A stretch of DNA of 64,000 nt, from assembly GCA_028287035.1 (NCBI GenBank), contig JAQBQL010000197.1, positions 11,166 through 75,165 on the forward strand, read 5' to 3'. Shown piece by piece: positions 53,362-60,562 of this stretch. The notes under the pieces are model-generated. The model was not told the DNA's origin and ran no database searches. It worked only from the letters and a program-made list of their open reading frames with translations. The translations under genes and the position numbers were made by a program. Origin of the DNA: Labilithrix sp. GTDB taxonomy: Bacteria > Myxococcota > Polyangia > Polyangiales > Polyangiaceae. Numbering within the stretch: position 1 is the stretch's first letter; every line of letters begins with the position of its first letter.

Positions 53362-53883
53362 ATGATCGTGCAGTACCCGATCGCGCGCCGTCGCAGCTTC
53401 CTGGCCTCCTTGTTCATGGGCTTCATGGGCGCCGCCCTGACCGCCCCGCTCCTCGTCGGCTGCGGGGGTGCCGCGCCCGAGGCGGCCGCGAAGGCGCCCG
53501 CCGCCACCACCGCGGCCGACGTCCACGGCCCGGCCCCGGCGAGCGCCGAGGCGGCGGGCGCCGCCGAGCAGGCGAGCGCGCCCTCGGACGCCCCGCCCGG
53601 CCGCCTCGTGTGCCGGACGACGAACGCCGTCGACGGCACGAGCGAGCTGTACCTCGAGTGGGAGGGCAAGGAGGCGACGGGCACCCTGCGTCAGACCACG
53701 CAGAGCGGCATGGTCCACAACCAGCGCGTCACCGCGGAGCGTGAGGGCAACGTCATCCTCGTCGACGACCCGCGCGAGCACGACGACCTCGTGACGCACA
53801 CCGCGGTTCTCCAGCAGAACGGCGGCTCGCTCCAGATGCGCCTCGGGCGCGGCATGAGCGGCACGTGGGGCAAGTGCGACTGA
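53362..53883 (+). CDS. lipoprotein, unknown
   Basis: 173 residues from ATG 53362. The basic N-terminus (ARRRSF) and hydrophobic core end LLVGC-G, and an Ala/Pro-rich linker runs to about residue 85. The domain (about 85-173) has two cysteines, one near each end (RLVCRTT and WGKCD), and beta-rich sequence. Unknown function. It is 39 bp after the previous lipoprotein on the same strand. Confidence 0.78.
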   Translation: MIVQYPIARRRSFLASLFMGFMGAALTAPLLVGCGGAAPEAAAKAPAATTAADVHGPAPASAEAAGAAEQASAPSDAPPGRLVCRTTNAVDGTSELYLEWEGKEATGTLRQTTQSGMVHNQRVTAEREGNVILVDDPREHDDLVTHTAVLQQNGGSLQMRLGRGMSGTWGKCD

Positions 53884-54187
53884 ACGCCAAATAGCTCTGC
53901 GTCGTGTCGATCGGGGCAGCCGGCGATGGTCGGGAGAGCGAAGGAGCTCACCGAACATGTCGACCGTCCTCGCATCCTCCGCTCGGTCCCCCGGCCGACA
54001 GCGCGCTGAAGCTGTCCCACGCGGCCGCCGTCGCAGAACGCTCTTCCCGCTCTACGTCGCGGCGTTCCTCTGAGGCGGGCTGATGCTGCGCGAGCCTGCC
54101 GTCTACCGCTTTCTCGTGGGCCGGGCGCCGTCGTGAGCGCCCCGTCCGAGGATGGACCCCTCGTACGGCCCAGGCTAAGCAGGCGGG
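53884..54187 (+). other. gene-poor stretch with a possible small ORF or gene remnant
   Basis: This is the longest stretch without a firm gene. An AAGGAG sequence at 53941 lies 10 nt before ATG 53957, and the frame reads 38 residues with a hydrophobic end (LFPLYVAAFL) to TGA 54071-54073. The same frame stays open for 20 more codons (GGLMLREPAVYRFLVGRAPS) to a second TGA at 54134-54136. It may be a tiny protein, a decayed gene or a leader. No evidence favours one. The sigma factor starts at GTG 54188. Confidence 0.25.
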
Positions 54188-55450
54188 GTGGCGGTCTCCC
54201 CCACCCCGACCTCGCGCGCCATCGAGACGACCTACCGGCTGGAGTCGCCGCGGCTCATCGCCGGCCTGATGCGCCTCGTGAAGGACGTCGGCCGCGCGGA
54301 GGAGCTCGCCCAGGACGCGCTCGTCATCGCGCTCGAGAAGTGGCCCAGCGAAGGGGTGCCCGACAACCCCGGCGCCTGGCTCATGACCACCGCCCGCAAC
54401 CGCGCGCTCAACGTGGTGGTGCGAGCGAAGAAGCTCGAGATGAAGCACCAGCAGGTCGGCGCGGAGATCGATCTCGAGCGCGAGCTGAACGCGGTCGATC
54501 TCGACGCGGCGCTCGACGACACGGTCGGCGACGACCTGCTCCGCCTCGTCTTCATCGCGTGTCATCCGGTGCTCTCGGGGGAGGCGCAGGCCGCCCTCGC
54601 GCTCCGCCTCCTCGGCGGCCTCACCACCGAGGAGATCGCACGTGCGTTCCTCGTGCCGGAGCCCACGATCGCGCAGCGGATCGTGCGCGCCAAGCGAACC
54701 CTCGCCGAGGCGAAGGTGCCGTTCGAGGTGCCGCGCGCGAGCGAGCTCCCCGCGCGGCTCGCCTCGGTGCTGGCGGTCGTCTACCTGATCTTCAACGAGG
54801 GCTACTCGGCGACGAGTGGCGACGACGTGCAGCGCCCGGCGCTGTGCGACGAGGCGATGCGCCTGGGGCGGGTGCTCGTTTCGCTCATGGCCGCCGAGCC
54901 CGAGGTGCACGGGCTGCTCGCGCTGATGGAGCTGCACGCCTCGCGCTCGGAGGCCCGCCGGAGCCCGACGGGCGAGCACGTCCTCTTGCTCGACCAGGAC
55001 CGAACGCGCTGGGACCCGGTCCTCATCCGTCGCGGCCTCGAGGGTCTCGCGCGCGCCATCGAGCTCGGGGGCGGCGTCTACACGCTGCAGGCGGCGATCA
55101 GCGCGTGTCATGCGCGCGCGGCGGCCGCGGCCGACACCGATTGGTCACGGATCGCGGCGATCTACGAGGAGCTCGCCGCGCGGACGCCGTCGCCGGTGAT
55201 CGAGCTGAATCGCGCGGTCGCGGTCGCCATGGCGGAGGGCCCGGCGGCCGGGCTCGCGATCATCGACCGCCTCCAGGACGAGCCGGCGCTGGCGCGCTAC
55301 CACCTGCTGCCGGCCGCGCGCGCCGACCTGCTGAAGAAGCTCGGACGCCTCCGCGAGGCGCAGCAGGAGTTCGAGCGGGCCGCCTCGTTGACGAAGAACG
55401 AGCGCGAACGCGCCGACCTGACCGCGCGCGCCCGGGCCTGCGCCGGCTGA
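54188..55450 (+). CDS. ECF42-type RNA polymerase sigma factor with C-terminal extension
   Basis: 420 residues from GTG 54188. Sigma region 2 (about 10-75) has RAEELAQDALVIALEKWP, and region 4 (about 125-175) has GGLTTEEIARAFLVPEPTIAQRIVRAKRTL. The rest, 180-420, is a DUF6596/TPR-like helical extension that marks this ECF group; it carries the FNEGYSA and ELNRAVAVAMAEGP motifs seen in the family. No anti-sigma gene is adjacent, as expected where the extension itself controls activity. The DGPF gene upstream is the usual genomic partner. Confidence 0.92.
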   Translation: MAVSPTPTSRAIETTYRLESPRLIAGLMRLVKDVGRAEELAQDALVIALEKWPSEGVPDNPGAWLMTTARNRALNVVVRAKKLEMKHQQVGAEIDLERELNAVDLDAALDDTVGDDLLRLVFIACHPVLSGEAQAALALRLLGGLTTEEIARAFLVPEPTIAQRIVRAKRTLAEAKVPFEVPRASELPARLASVLAVVYLIFNEGYSATSGDDVQRPALCDEAMRLGRVLVSLMAAEPEVHGLLALMELHASRSEARRSPTGEHVLLLDQDRTRWDPVLIRRGLEGLARAIELGGGVYTLQAAISACHARAAAAADTDWSRIAAIYEELAARTPSPVIELNRAVAVAMAEGPAAGLAIIDRLQDEPALARYHLLPAARADLLKKLGRLREAQQEFERAASLTKNERERADLTARARACAG

Positions 55451-55457
55451 CGCGGCT

Positions 55458-55865
55458 CTAGGACGCGGAGCGCAGCAGCCGAGCGATCTGGGTCTGCTGG
55501 AGGGGGGTGCCCTTCCGGCCCACGACGCCGTTCGCGTGCAGCTCGACGACGATCGCGCGCTGGGAGAGGCCCTCGCGCGAGAGCTGACGGACGCGGTCGA
55601 TGACCGCCTGCTCCGCCTCGTCCATCAGGAGATGCAGGCCGTCCGCGGCGAGGCGGTAGCCGTACGGCAGGTTGCCGACGCGCTCGCCACGGGCGCGCTT
55701 GGCAGCGAGCGCGGCGCGGGTGCGCTTGCGGAGCAGCGCGCGCTGGAAGGCGCGCGAGAGGTCGAGCGCCTCGCGTGTGTAGCCGGTGAACTGCGGCGCC
55801 TCGTGCCCTTCCGTGTCGGACGAGCCCGACGTGGTCGGGTCGAAATCGTCGTTGGCGGCGTGCAT
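55458..55865 (-). CDS. orphan DNA-binding (Recombinase) domain of a serine recombinase
   Basis: 135 residues. The part from about 45 to 132 matches the Recombinase domain that follows the catalytic domain in large serine recombinases: KRARGERVGNLPYGYRL, DEAEQAVIDRVRQLSREG, LSQRAIVVELHANGV and QQTQIARLL. The catalytic resolvase domain with its serine is missing. It could be a remnant of an integrase, or a domain kept as a DNA-binding regulator. The N-terminal 40 residues are acidic and different. Nested palindromes lie just upstream. Confidence 0.75.
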   Translation of the reverse strand: MHAANDDFDPTTSGSSDTEGHEAPQFTGYTREALDLSRAFQRALLRKRTRAALAAKRARGERVGNLPYGYRLAADGLHLLMDEAEQAVIDRVRQLSREGLSQRAIVVELHANGVVGRKGTPLQQTQIARLLRSAS

Positions 55866-55880
55866 CGCGAACCCATGTAT

Positions 55881-55916
55881 GCCGAAAGCATCTGCATGCA
55901 GTCAACACGTTTCGGC
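55881..55916. promoter_or_regulatory. nested palindromes in the divergent region
   Basis: GCCGAAA (55881-55887) and TTTCGGC (55910-55916) are inverted copies, and TGCATGCA (55893-55900) is a perfect palindrome near their centre. They lie between the orphan recombinase domain and the small gene at 55958, so they may be an operator for both or a leftover recombination site. Function is inferred from symmetry. Confidence 0.4.
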
Positions 55917-55957
55917 GCGCCGCACCTGGATTGCTAGGCTGATCGACGAGCCGGACG

Positions 55958-56179
55958 ATGCGACGACCCGTGCCGATTGCGCCCGAGCTGCCCGACGTGC
56001 GCGACGGGCTGACGCGCAAGGAGCGCGTCGTGCTCTGGGTGCTCGCCGCGCTGCAGGACGAGCAGCAAGGGCGGCACGTCCCGCTCACGATGCTCTACGG
56101 ACGCGTGCTCGAGCACGTCGATCTCAGCGTGGACGAGCTGCAGGAGATCGTCGCGCGCCTCGGCGCCCGCCGCGGCTGA
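55958..56179 (+). CDS. small protein, unknown, possibly winged-helix-like
   Basis: 73 residues. After a proline-containing start, two helical segments appear: LTRKERVVLWVLAALQDEQ and PLTMLYGRVLEHVDLSVDELQEIVARL. The pattern of short amphipathic helices with a turn is like a helix-turn-helix or winged-helix fold, but no family is certain. Coding bias is good, and the gene sits divergent from the orphan recombinase domain. It ends 3 bp before the convergent lipoprotein. Confidence 0.55.
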   Translation: MRRPVPIAPELPDVRDGLTRKERVVLWVLAALQDEQQGRHVPLTMLYGRVLEHVDLSVDELQEIVARLGARRG

Positions 56180-56182
56180 CCG

Positions 56183-57151
56183 TCAGAGGCAGCCGACGAG
56201 CGCGTCGTAGATCGACGTCGTCTTGCCGGGGAGCGTCGCGTTCAGCGGGTCGCTCCCGAGCGCGGCGCGGAGCGCGGTCTGCGTCGCGCCGATCTCGACG
56301 GTGCAGCGCCGGGTCATCGTGTCGGCCTTCAGCACGCCCTTGGTGTCGACGCTGAGGCTCGCGCCCGCGAACGACCAGGTGCAGCGGGACACGCGCTGCG
56401 TGTTGCGGTTCACGGCGCACGTGAAGCGGAGCCCCGAGATGTCCGAGTAGTCGCCTTCGCAGAAGGTGTCGCCGCACACGTCGTCGAACTGCGTGTTCAG
56501 CGTGCGCTCCGTCTCGCGCCAGGCCGCTGCCGCCGCCTCGTCGGTGCCCGACAGGTACTCGCCGAGGTCGGCGTAGAACGACTTGTCACCGGCCGGGGGC
56601 GGCGCGCCGACCACGCCCGAGAAGCAGTCGACGAGGCCGTCGTAGAAGGACTTGCTGGTGCCCGGCAGCGGCGTCTGGAGGGCGTTGTCGCCGGCCTTCG
56701 AGAGCACGTCGAGCATCGTCTTGGCCGTCGACCCGGTCGTGATCGGGCATGTCCAGACGCGCGCGTCGCCGGTGATCTTGCCGGTGCGGCCGTCGACGTA
56801 GTCGATGTTGCCGCCGAGCACCCAGGCGCAGTCCTTCAGCTTCTTCGAGGTCGTGGTCGAGGCGCACGCGATGCGCACCGTCGTCAGGTTCGAGTAGTCG
56901 CCGCTGCAGATGGTGTCGCCGCAGATGTTGTCGAACCCGTGGGCGAGCGAGGAGCGGACCGCGATCCAGCGGTCGTAGTCGGCGCCCTGCAGGGTCTCGA
57001 GGAGATCCCCGTACGTGGTGGTGAGGTCCGACTCGGTCGACGCGGCGTCGCCGGACGCCCCCGTCTCCGCGGTGCAGCCTGCGGCAAACGGAGCCGCGAG
57101 CACGAGGAGAGAGGACATCGCGAGGACGCTGCGGACGCGGGGGAAGTTCAT
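56183..57151 (-). CDS. lipoprotein with two tandem six-cysteine domains
   Basis: 322 residues from ATG 57151. The signal ends FAAGC26. The mature protein is an internal duplication: residues about 47-177 and 193-322 align with cysteines C77, C82, C96, C108, C135, C176 matching C226, C231, C245, C257, C283, C321 (spacing 145-149). Each copy has CGDT-X-C-X-GDYS. Six cysteines per copy suggest three disulfides in a secreted domain. No known family is recognised; it may be a surface-binding or prey-contact protein. It shares a TTGCGCACA motif upstream with the DUF4331 operon. Confidence 0.85.
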   Translation of the reverse strand: MNFPRVRSVLAMSSLLVLAAPFAAGCTAETGASGDAASTESDLTTTYGDLLETLQGADYDRWIAVRSSLAHGFDNICGDTICSGDYSNLTTVRIACASTTTSKKLKDCAWVLGGNIDYVDGRTGKITGDARVWTCPITTGSTAKTMLDVLSKAGDNALQTPLPGTSKSFYDGLVDCFSGVVGAPPPAGDKSFYADLGEYLSGTDEAAAAAWRETERTLNTQFDDVCGDTFCEGDYSDISGLRFTCAVNRNTQRVSRCTWSFAGASLSVDTKGVLKADTMTRRCTVEIGATQTALRAALGSDPLNATLPGKTTSIYDALVGCL

Positions 57152-57182
57152 TGCGGGGCAGTACTTACGGCAAAGGCCGCGC

Positions 57183-57213
57183 TGCGCAAGGTGAATGTGG
57201 GCGTTTGCGCACA
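57183..57213. promoter_or_regulatory. inverted repeat with TTGCGCACA motif before the six-cysteine lipoprotein gene
   Basis: TGCGCAA (57183-57189) and TTGCGCA (57205-57211) are perfect inverted 7-bp arms. The second extends to TTGCGCACA (57205-57213). They lie about 30-60 bp upstream of the lipoprotein start (57151) and also upstream of the divergent GH15 gene. The same 9-mer, on the other strand, is at 60480-60488, 47 bp upstream of the DUF4331 gene. Confidence 0.4.
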
Positions 57214-57303
57214 TTGCGTGGACGATTCCGGGCGGCCGCTCCTGCGGGCGGTCCGTTGACGCATCCGGGAGGTCCCGACCGGATCCTAGGATGCACCACC
57301 CAC

Positions 57304-59106
57304 GTGCCCTCGCCCATCCAGGATTACGCGCTCATCGGGGACTGCGAGACCGCCGCCCTCGTCGACAAGACCGGCTCGATCGACTGGCTCTGCTGGCCTC
57401 GGTTCGACAGCGACGCCTGCTTCGCGGCGCTCCTCGGCACCGCCGACCACGGCCGCTGGCAGATCGCTCCGCGCAGCTGGGAAGGCGTCACCGTCACGCG
57501 CCGCTACCTCGGCGACTCGCTGGTGCTCGAGACGCGGTTCGAATCGGAGGCCGGCGTCGTTCGTCTCGTCGACTTCATGCCGCCTCGCAGCGGCGGGTCC
57601 GATCTCGTGCGCATCGTCTTCGGCGAGCGCGGCTCGCTCGCGATGCGCACCGAGCTCGTCGTCCGGTTCGGCTACGGGGCGCGCGTCCCGTGGGTCTCCC
57701 GCCAGGAGGACGGCACGTTGCGGGCGATCGCCGGCCCCGACCAGGTCGTGCTGCGCACCGACGCGGAGGTGCACGGCGAGGGCGAGAAGACCGTCGGCGA
57801 GTTCGTGGTCAAGGAGGGCGACGTCCTCCACTTCACGGCGGTGCACGCTCCGTCTCACCTGCCGCCGCCGCAGCCGACCGATGCGCGCGTCGCGCTCGAG
57901 GACACGCTGGCGTTCTGGAGCGAGTGGTCGTCCCGCGCGAAGGTCGAGCCCGGTCCCTCACGCGACGCCGTGATGCGGTCGCTCCTCACGCTGAAGGCCC
58001 TGACCTACGCGCCGACCGGCGGCATCGTCGCCGCGCCGACCACGAGCCTCCCCGAGACGCTCGGCGGCATCCGGAACTGGGACTATCGCTACTGCTGGCT
58101 CCGCGACGCGACGCTCTCGCTGCTCGCGCTGATGAACGCCGGCTACTTCGAGGAGGCCGCGGCCTGGCGCGACTGGCTCCTGCGCTCGGTCGCGGGCACG
58201 CCGGCGCAGGCGCAGATCATGTACGGCATCCAGGGCGAACGCCGCCTCGCCGAGTGGGAGATCGACTGGCTTCCCGGCTACGAGAACAGCAAGCCGGTGC
58301 GCGTCGGCAACGGGGCGCACGGGCAGCTGCAGCTCGACGTCTTCGGCGAGGTGATGGACGCGCTCTACCAGGCCCATCGCGGCGGCGTCGCCAGCAGCGC
58401 CGACGGCTGGGCGCTCCAGCGCGCGCTCCTCGAGACGCTCGAGACCATGTGGCACGAGCCGGATCGCGGGATCTGGGAGAGCCGCGGGGCGCCTCGTCAC
58501 TTCACGCTGAGCAAGGTGATGGCCTGGGTCGCCTTCGATCGCGGCATCGCGCTCGCCACCGAGGCGGGCTTCGAAGGCCCCATCGAGCGCTGGCGTGCGG
58601 TGAAGGACGCCATCCACGCCGAGGTGTGCGAGCGCGGCTACGACGCGGAGCTCGGTAGCTTCGTGCAGTCGTACGGATCGAAGTGGCTCGACGGCAGCCT
58701 CCTCCTCATCCCGACCACCGGCTTCCTCGAGGCGGGCGATCCGCGCGTCGCCGGCACCATTGCGGCCATCGAGGGACGCCTCGTGAAGGAAGGCTTCGTC
58801 ATGCGCCACGATCCAGCGGAGATCGAGACCGGGCTCGCGCACGGCGAGGGCGCGTTCCTCGCGTGCAGCCTGTGGCTCGCCGACGCCTACGTCATGCTGG
58901 GACGCGAGGACGACGCGCGCGCCATGTTCGCGCGCGTCCAGGGCCTCTGCAACGACGTCGGCCTCCTCTCCGAGGCCTACGACGTCACCGCGAAGCGCCT
59001 CATCGGCAACTTCCCGCAGGCCTTCTCGCACATCGCCCTGATCAACACGGCCCACAACCTGGGCCGCGCCGACAAGCCCGTGGAGCAGCGCGGCCGCAAG
59101 ACGTGA
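57304..59106 (+). CDS. glycoside hydrolase family 15 protein (trehalase/glucoamylase-like)
   Basis: 600 residues from GTG 57304. The N-terminal beta-domain begins IQDYALIGDCETAALVDKTG and reads IDWLCWPRFDS, typical of bacterial GH15. The (alpha/alpha)6 barrel follows, with GGIRNWDYRYCWLRDATL and EWEIDWLPGYENSKPVRVGN. Candidate catalytic acids are the Glu near WEIDW and the later Glu in VMRHDPAEIETG. Members hydrolyse trehalose or alpha-glucans and act in the cytoplasm; there is no signal peptide. It is divergent from the six-cysteine lipoprotein. Confidence 0.93.
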   Translation: MPSPIQDYALIGDCETAALVDKTGSIDWLCWPRFDSDACFAALLGTADHGRWQIAPRSWEGVTVTRRYLGDSLVLETRFESEAGVVRLVDFMPPRSGGSDLVRIVFGERGSLAMRTELVVRFGYGARVPWVSRQEDGTLRAIAGPDQVVLRTDAEVHGEGEKTVGEFVVKEGDVLHFTAVHAPSHLPPPQPTDARVALEDTLAFWSEWSSRAKVEPGPSRDAVMRSLLTLKALTYAPTGGIVAAPTTSLPETLGGIRNWDYRYCWLRDATLSLLALMNAGYFEEAAAWRDWLLRSVAGTPAQAQIMYGIQGERRLAEWEIDWLPGYENSKPVRVGNGAHGQLQLDVFGEVMDALYQAHRGGVASSADGWALQRALLETLETMWHEPDRGIWESRGAPRHFTLSKVMAWVAFDRGIALATEAGFEGPIERWRAVKDAIHAEVCERGYDAELGSFVQSYGSKWLDGSLLLIPTTGFLEAGDPRVAGTIAAIEGRLVKEGFVMRHDPAEIETGLAHGEGAFLACSLWLADAYVMLGREDDARAMFARVQGLCNDVGLLSEAYDVTAKRLIGNFPQAFSHIALINTAHNLGRADKPVEQRGRKT

Positions 59107-59124
59107 CGCGGCCGGCGCGCGCGC

Positions 59125-59754
59125 TCAGTTCATCTCGGCGAGGTACGGGAACGTCGCGGCCGCCTTCTTCGTCGCCTGGGTGACGCCGTCGTGCAGAGCG
59201 TCGGCGTCGCCGACCGACGCGGCAGGCCCACGGACGAGGAAGTTGATGGTCACGTCGAACGCGTCCTCGTTGGGGCTGCGGCCGCCGCACGTGGTGTGGG
59301 CGCGGCCCGTCAGCTGCGCCCGCTCGATCTCGAGGTACGAATGCGGCGCCGCGTAGTCACACGGCTTCGACAGGTCGACGACCTGGTAGTTGCCCTCGGA
59401 CATCCGCTTCGTCCACGCCGCCGACTGCGCGGCGGTCCAGCTCTTCACGCCGTCCTCGGCGTCGAACTTCGCGAGGTTCTTCGCAAACCCGCTGCGGAAG
59501 TCGCCGGGCGCGATCGCGAACGGGTCGGACTTGTTGTACGCGTCGAGCGTCGTCGGGAAGTCGCCCGGACCGTCGATGAGCTGCATGGTCGTCGACTCGA
59601 CGATCGCCGCCTGATCGACGCTGCCCTTGCCGAGGATCAGCTGGTCCTCGCTGACCGCGTCCGGGTCTGCCGCGTCGTCCTCGGTGGGGCTGGTGCAGCC
59701 GTACGCGGCCACGAGGGAGAGGAGCGCGATCGCGACGAGCTTCGAGTTCTTCAT
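59125..59754 (-). CDS. lipoprotein like the C-terminal half of DUF4331 proteins
   Basis: 209 residues from ATG 59754, with GGGAGAG 6 nt upstream. The signal ends AAYGC20. The mature part ends in CGGRSPNEDAFDVTINFLV, then DGV and TFPYLAEMN. This order closely resembles the last third of DUF4331 proteins (GGR.L..D..D....L, DGV, FPYL). The gene just upstream holds the first part of a DUF4331 protein, so the two may together make one split protein, with this part lipid-anchored. The role of DUF4331 is not known. Confidence 0.75.
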   Translation of the reverse strand: MKNSKLVAIALLSLVAAYGCTSPTEDDAADPDAVSEDQLILGKGSVDQAAIVESTTMQLIDGPGDFPTTLDAYNKSDPFAIAPGDFRSGFAKNLAKFDAEDGVKSWTAAQSAAWTKRMSEGNYQVVDLSKPCDYAAPHSYLEIERAQLTGRAHTTCGGRSPNEDAFDVTINFLVRGPAASVGDADALHDGVTQATKKAAATFPYLAEMN

Positions 59755-59767
59755 GATGCTCTCCCGT

Positions 59768-60433
59768 TCACTTCCGGACCGTCTGCGCGGTGATCGCGAG
59801 CAGCGGGCCCGCGAGCTTGCTCTTGTCGACCTCGACCACGATGCTGAGCACGTTCCAGCCGGAGAGGCCGTTCTTGCCGCCCTCGGGCGAGATCTTCTTG
59901 CCGCCGTTGGCCGACAGGATCTTCTTGAGATCGAGGAACCACGGGTCGGACCGCACGCCGGCGAAGACGCGGGTGCCGTTCTGCTCGGCCATGCCGCCGG
60001 CCTCGAAGTCCGGCGTGCGCGTGTCGAACGCGATCGACTCGGACCCGCCCGCGAGCTGCAGCTTGCACGTCGCGTGCTGCCTCGGGTCGACGAGGAGCAT
60101 GCCGCCCGTGAAGGAGCACGTGATCCTCTGCTCACGGCGCGCGTCGGTCGAGGGCGCGAGCGTCGCCGCGTCGTCGATGGGACGGATGCGAACCGTGTAG
60201 TCGACGGCGTTGCTGAAGCGCGAACGCCCGAGCGCCAGCTGGTGCACGTTCATGATCAGGACGAGCTTGTCGGGACGCTCCGGGCTCGTGAAGGTGAAGA
60301 GGTCGGTGATGTCGGCCGCGATGTCGATGCCGGTCGCGAGGCCGTCCACGTGATCGGACGCTTCGCTCGCGCGCGGGCTCGCCACGAGGGCGGCGAGCAC
60401 GGGCAGGGCGGCGAGCAGAGCTCTCGTCTTCAT
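59768..60433 (-). CDS. secreted DUF4331 family protein (N-terminal part)
   Basis: 221 residues from ATG 60433. A Sec signal ends near ASEAS, with no lipobox. It starts SDHVDGLATGIDIAADITDLFTF as DUF4331 proteins do. It continues to LDLKKILSANGG and ends in NVLSIVVEVDKSKLAGPLLAITAQT, which in full-length members is followed by another 150-200 residues. Those missing parts resemble the next gene, 13 bp downstream. Both are exported. The upstream region has TGGCAC-CGAAC-CTGC and GGAGGGGGG. Confidence 0.82.
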   Translation of the reverse strand: MKTRALLAALPVLAALVASPRASEASDHVDGLATGIDIAADITDLFTFTSPERPDKLVLIMNVHQLALGRSRFSNAVDYTVRIRPIDDAATLAPSTDARREQRITCSFTGGMLLVDPRQHATCKLQLAGGSESIAFDTRTPDFEAGGMAEQNGTRVFAGVRSDPWFLDLKKILSANGGKKISPEGGKNGLSGWNVLSIVVEVDKSKLAGPLLAITAQTVRK

Positions 60434-60445
60434 GGCCCCCCTCCA

Positions 60446-60460
60446 GCAGGTTCGGTGCCA
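60446..60460 (-). promoter_or_regulatory. sigma-54-like -24/-12 element before the DUF4331 gene
   Basis: On the minus strand TGGCACCGAACCTGC has the invariant GG and GC at the spacing of sigma-54 promoters, with one mismatch (CTGC for TTGC). The core TGGCAC-S-GAACCTG and a following GAGGGGGGC recur before the universal stress gene at 15900-15914. The distance to the ATG would leave almost no leader, so the call is tentative. Confidence 0.35.
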
Positions 60461-60479
60461 TGGCTCCGATGGAGGCAAA

Positions 60480-60488
60480 TGTGCGCAA
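60480..60488. promoter_or_regulatory. TTGCGCACA motif upstream of the DUF4331 gene
   Basis: TGTGCGCAA on the plus strand is the reverse complement of TTGCGCACA, which is also found at 57205-57213 upstream of the six-cysteine lipoprotein gene. Here it is 47 bp upstream of the DUF4331 ATG. It may be a shared regulator site. Confidence 0.3.
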
Positions 60489-60562
60489 CCACGTGGCGGC
60501 GGCGGGTACGCCTGCGGCGTCCGGGATCCAGGCTGCGCCCCGGGCGATCCGGCGGGCAGCGC

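Noticed and set aside
60446..60460. Taking the TGGCAC element as a proven sigma-54 promoter
   Set aside because: GG and GC spacing fit, but the start site would fall at the ATG and put the Shine-Dalgarno outside the transcript, so it is kept only as a tentative element.
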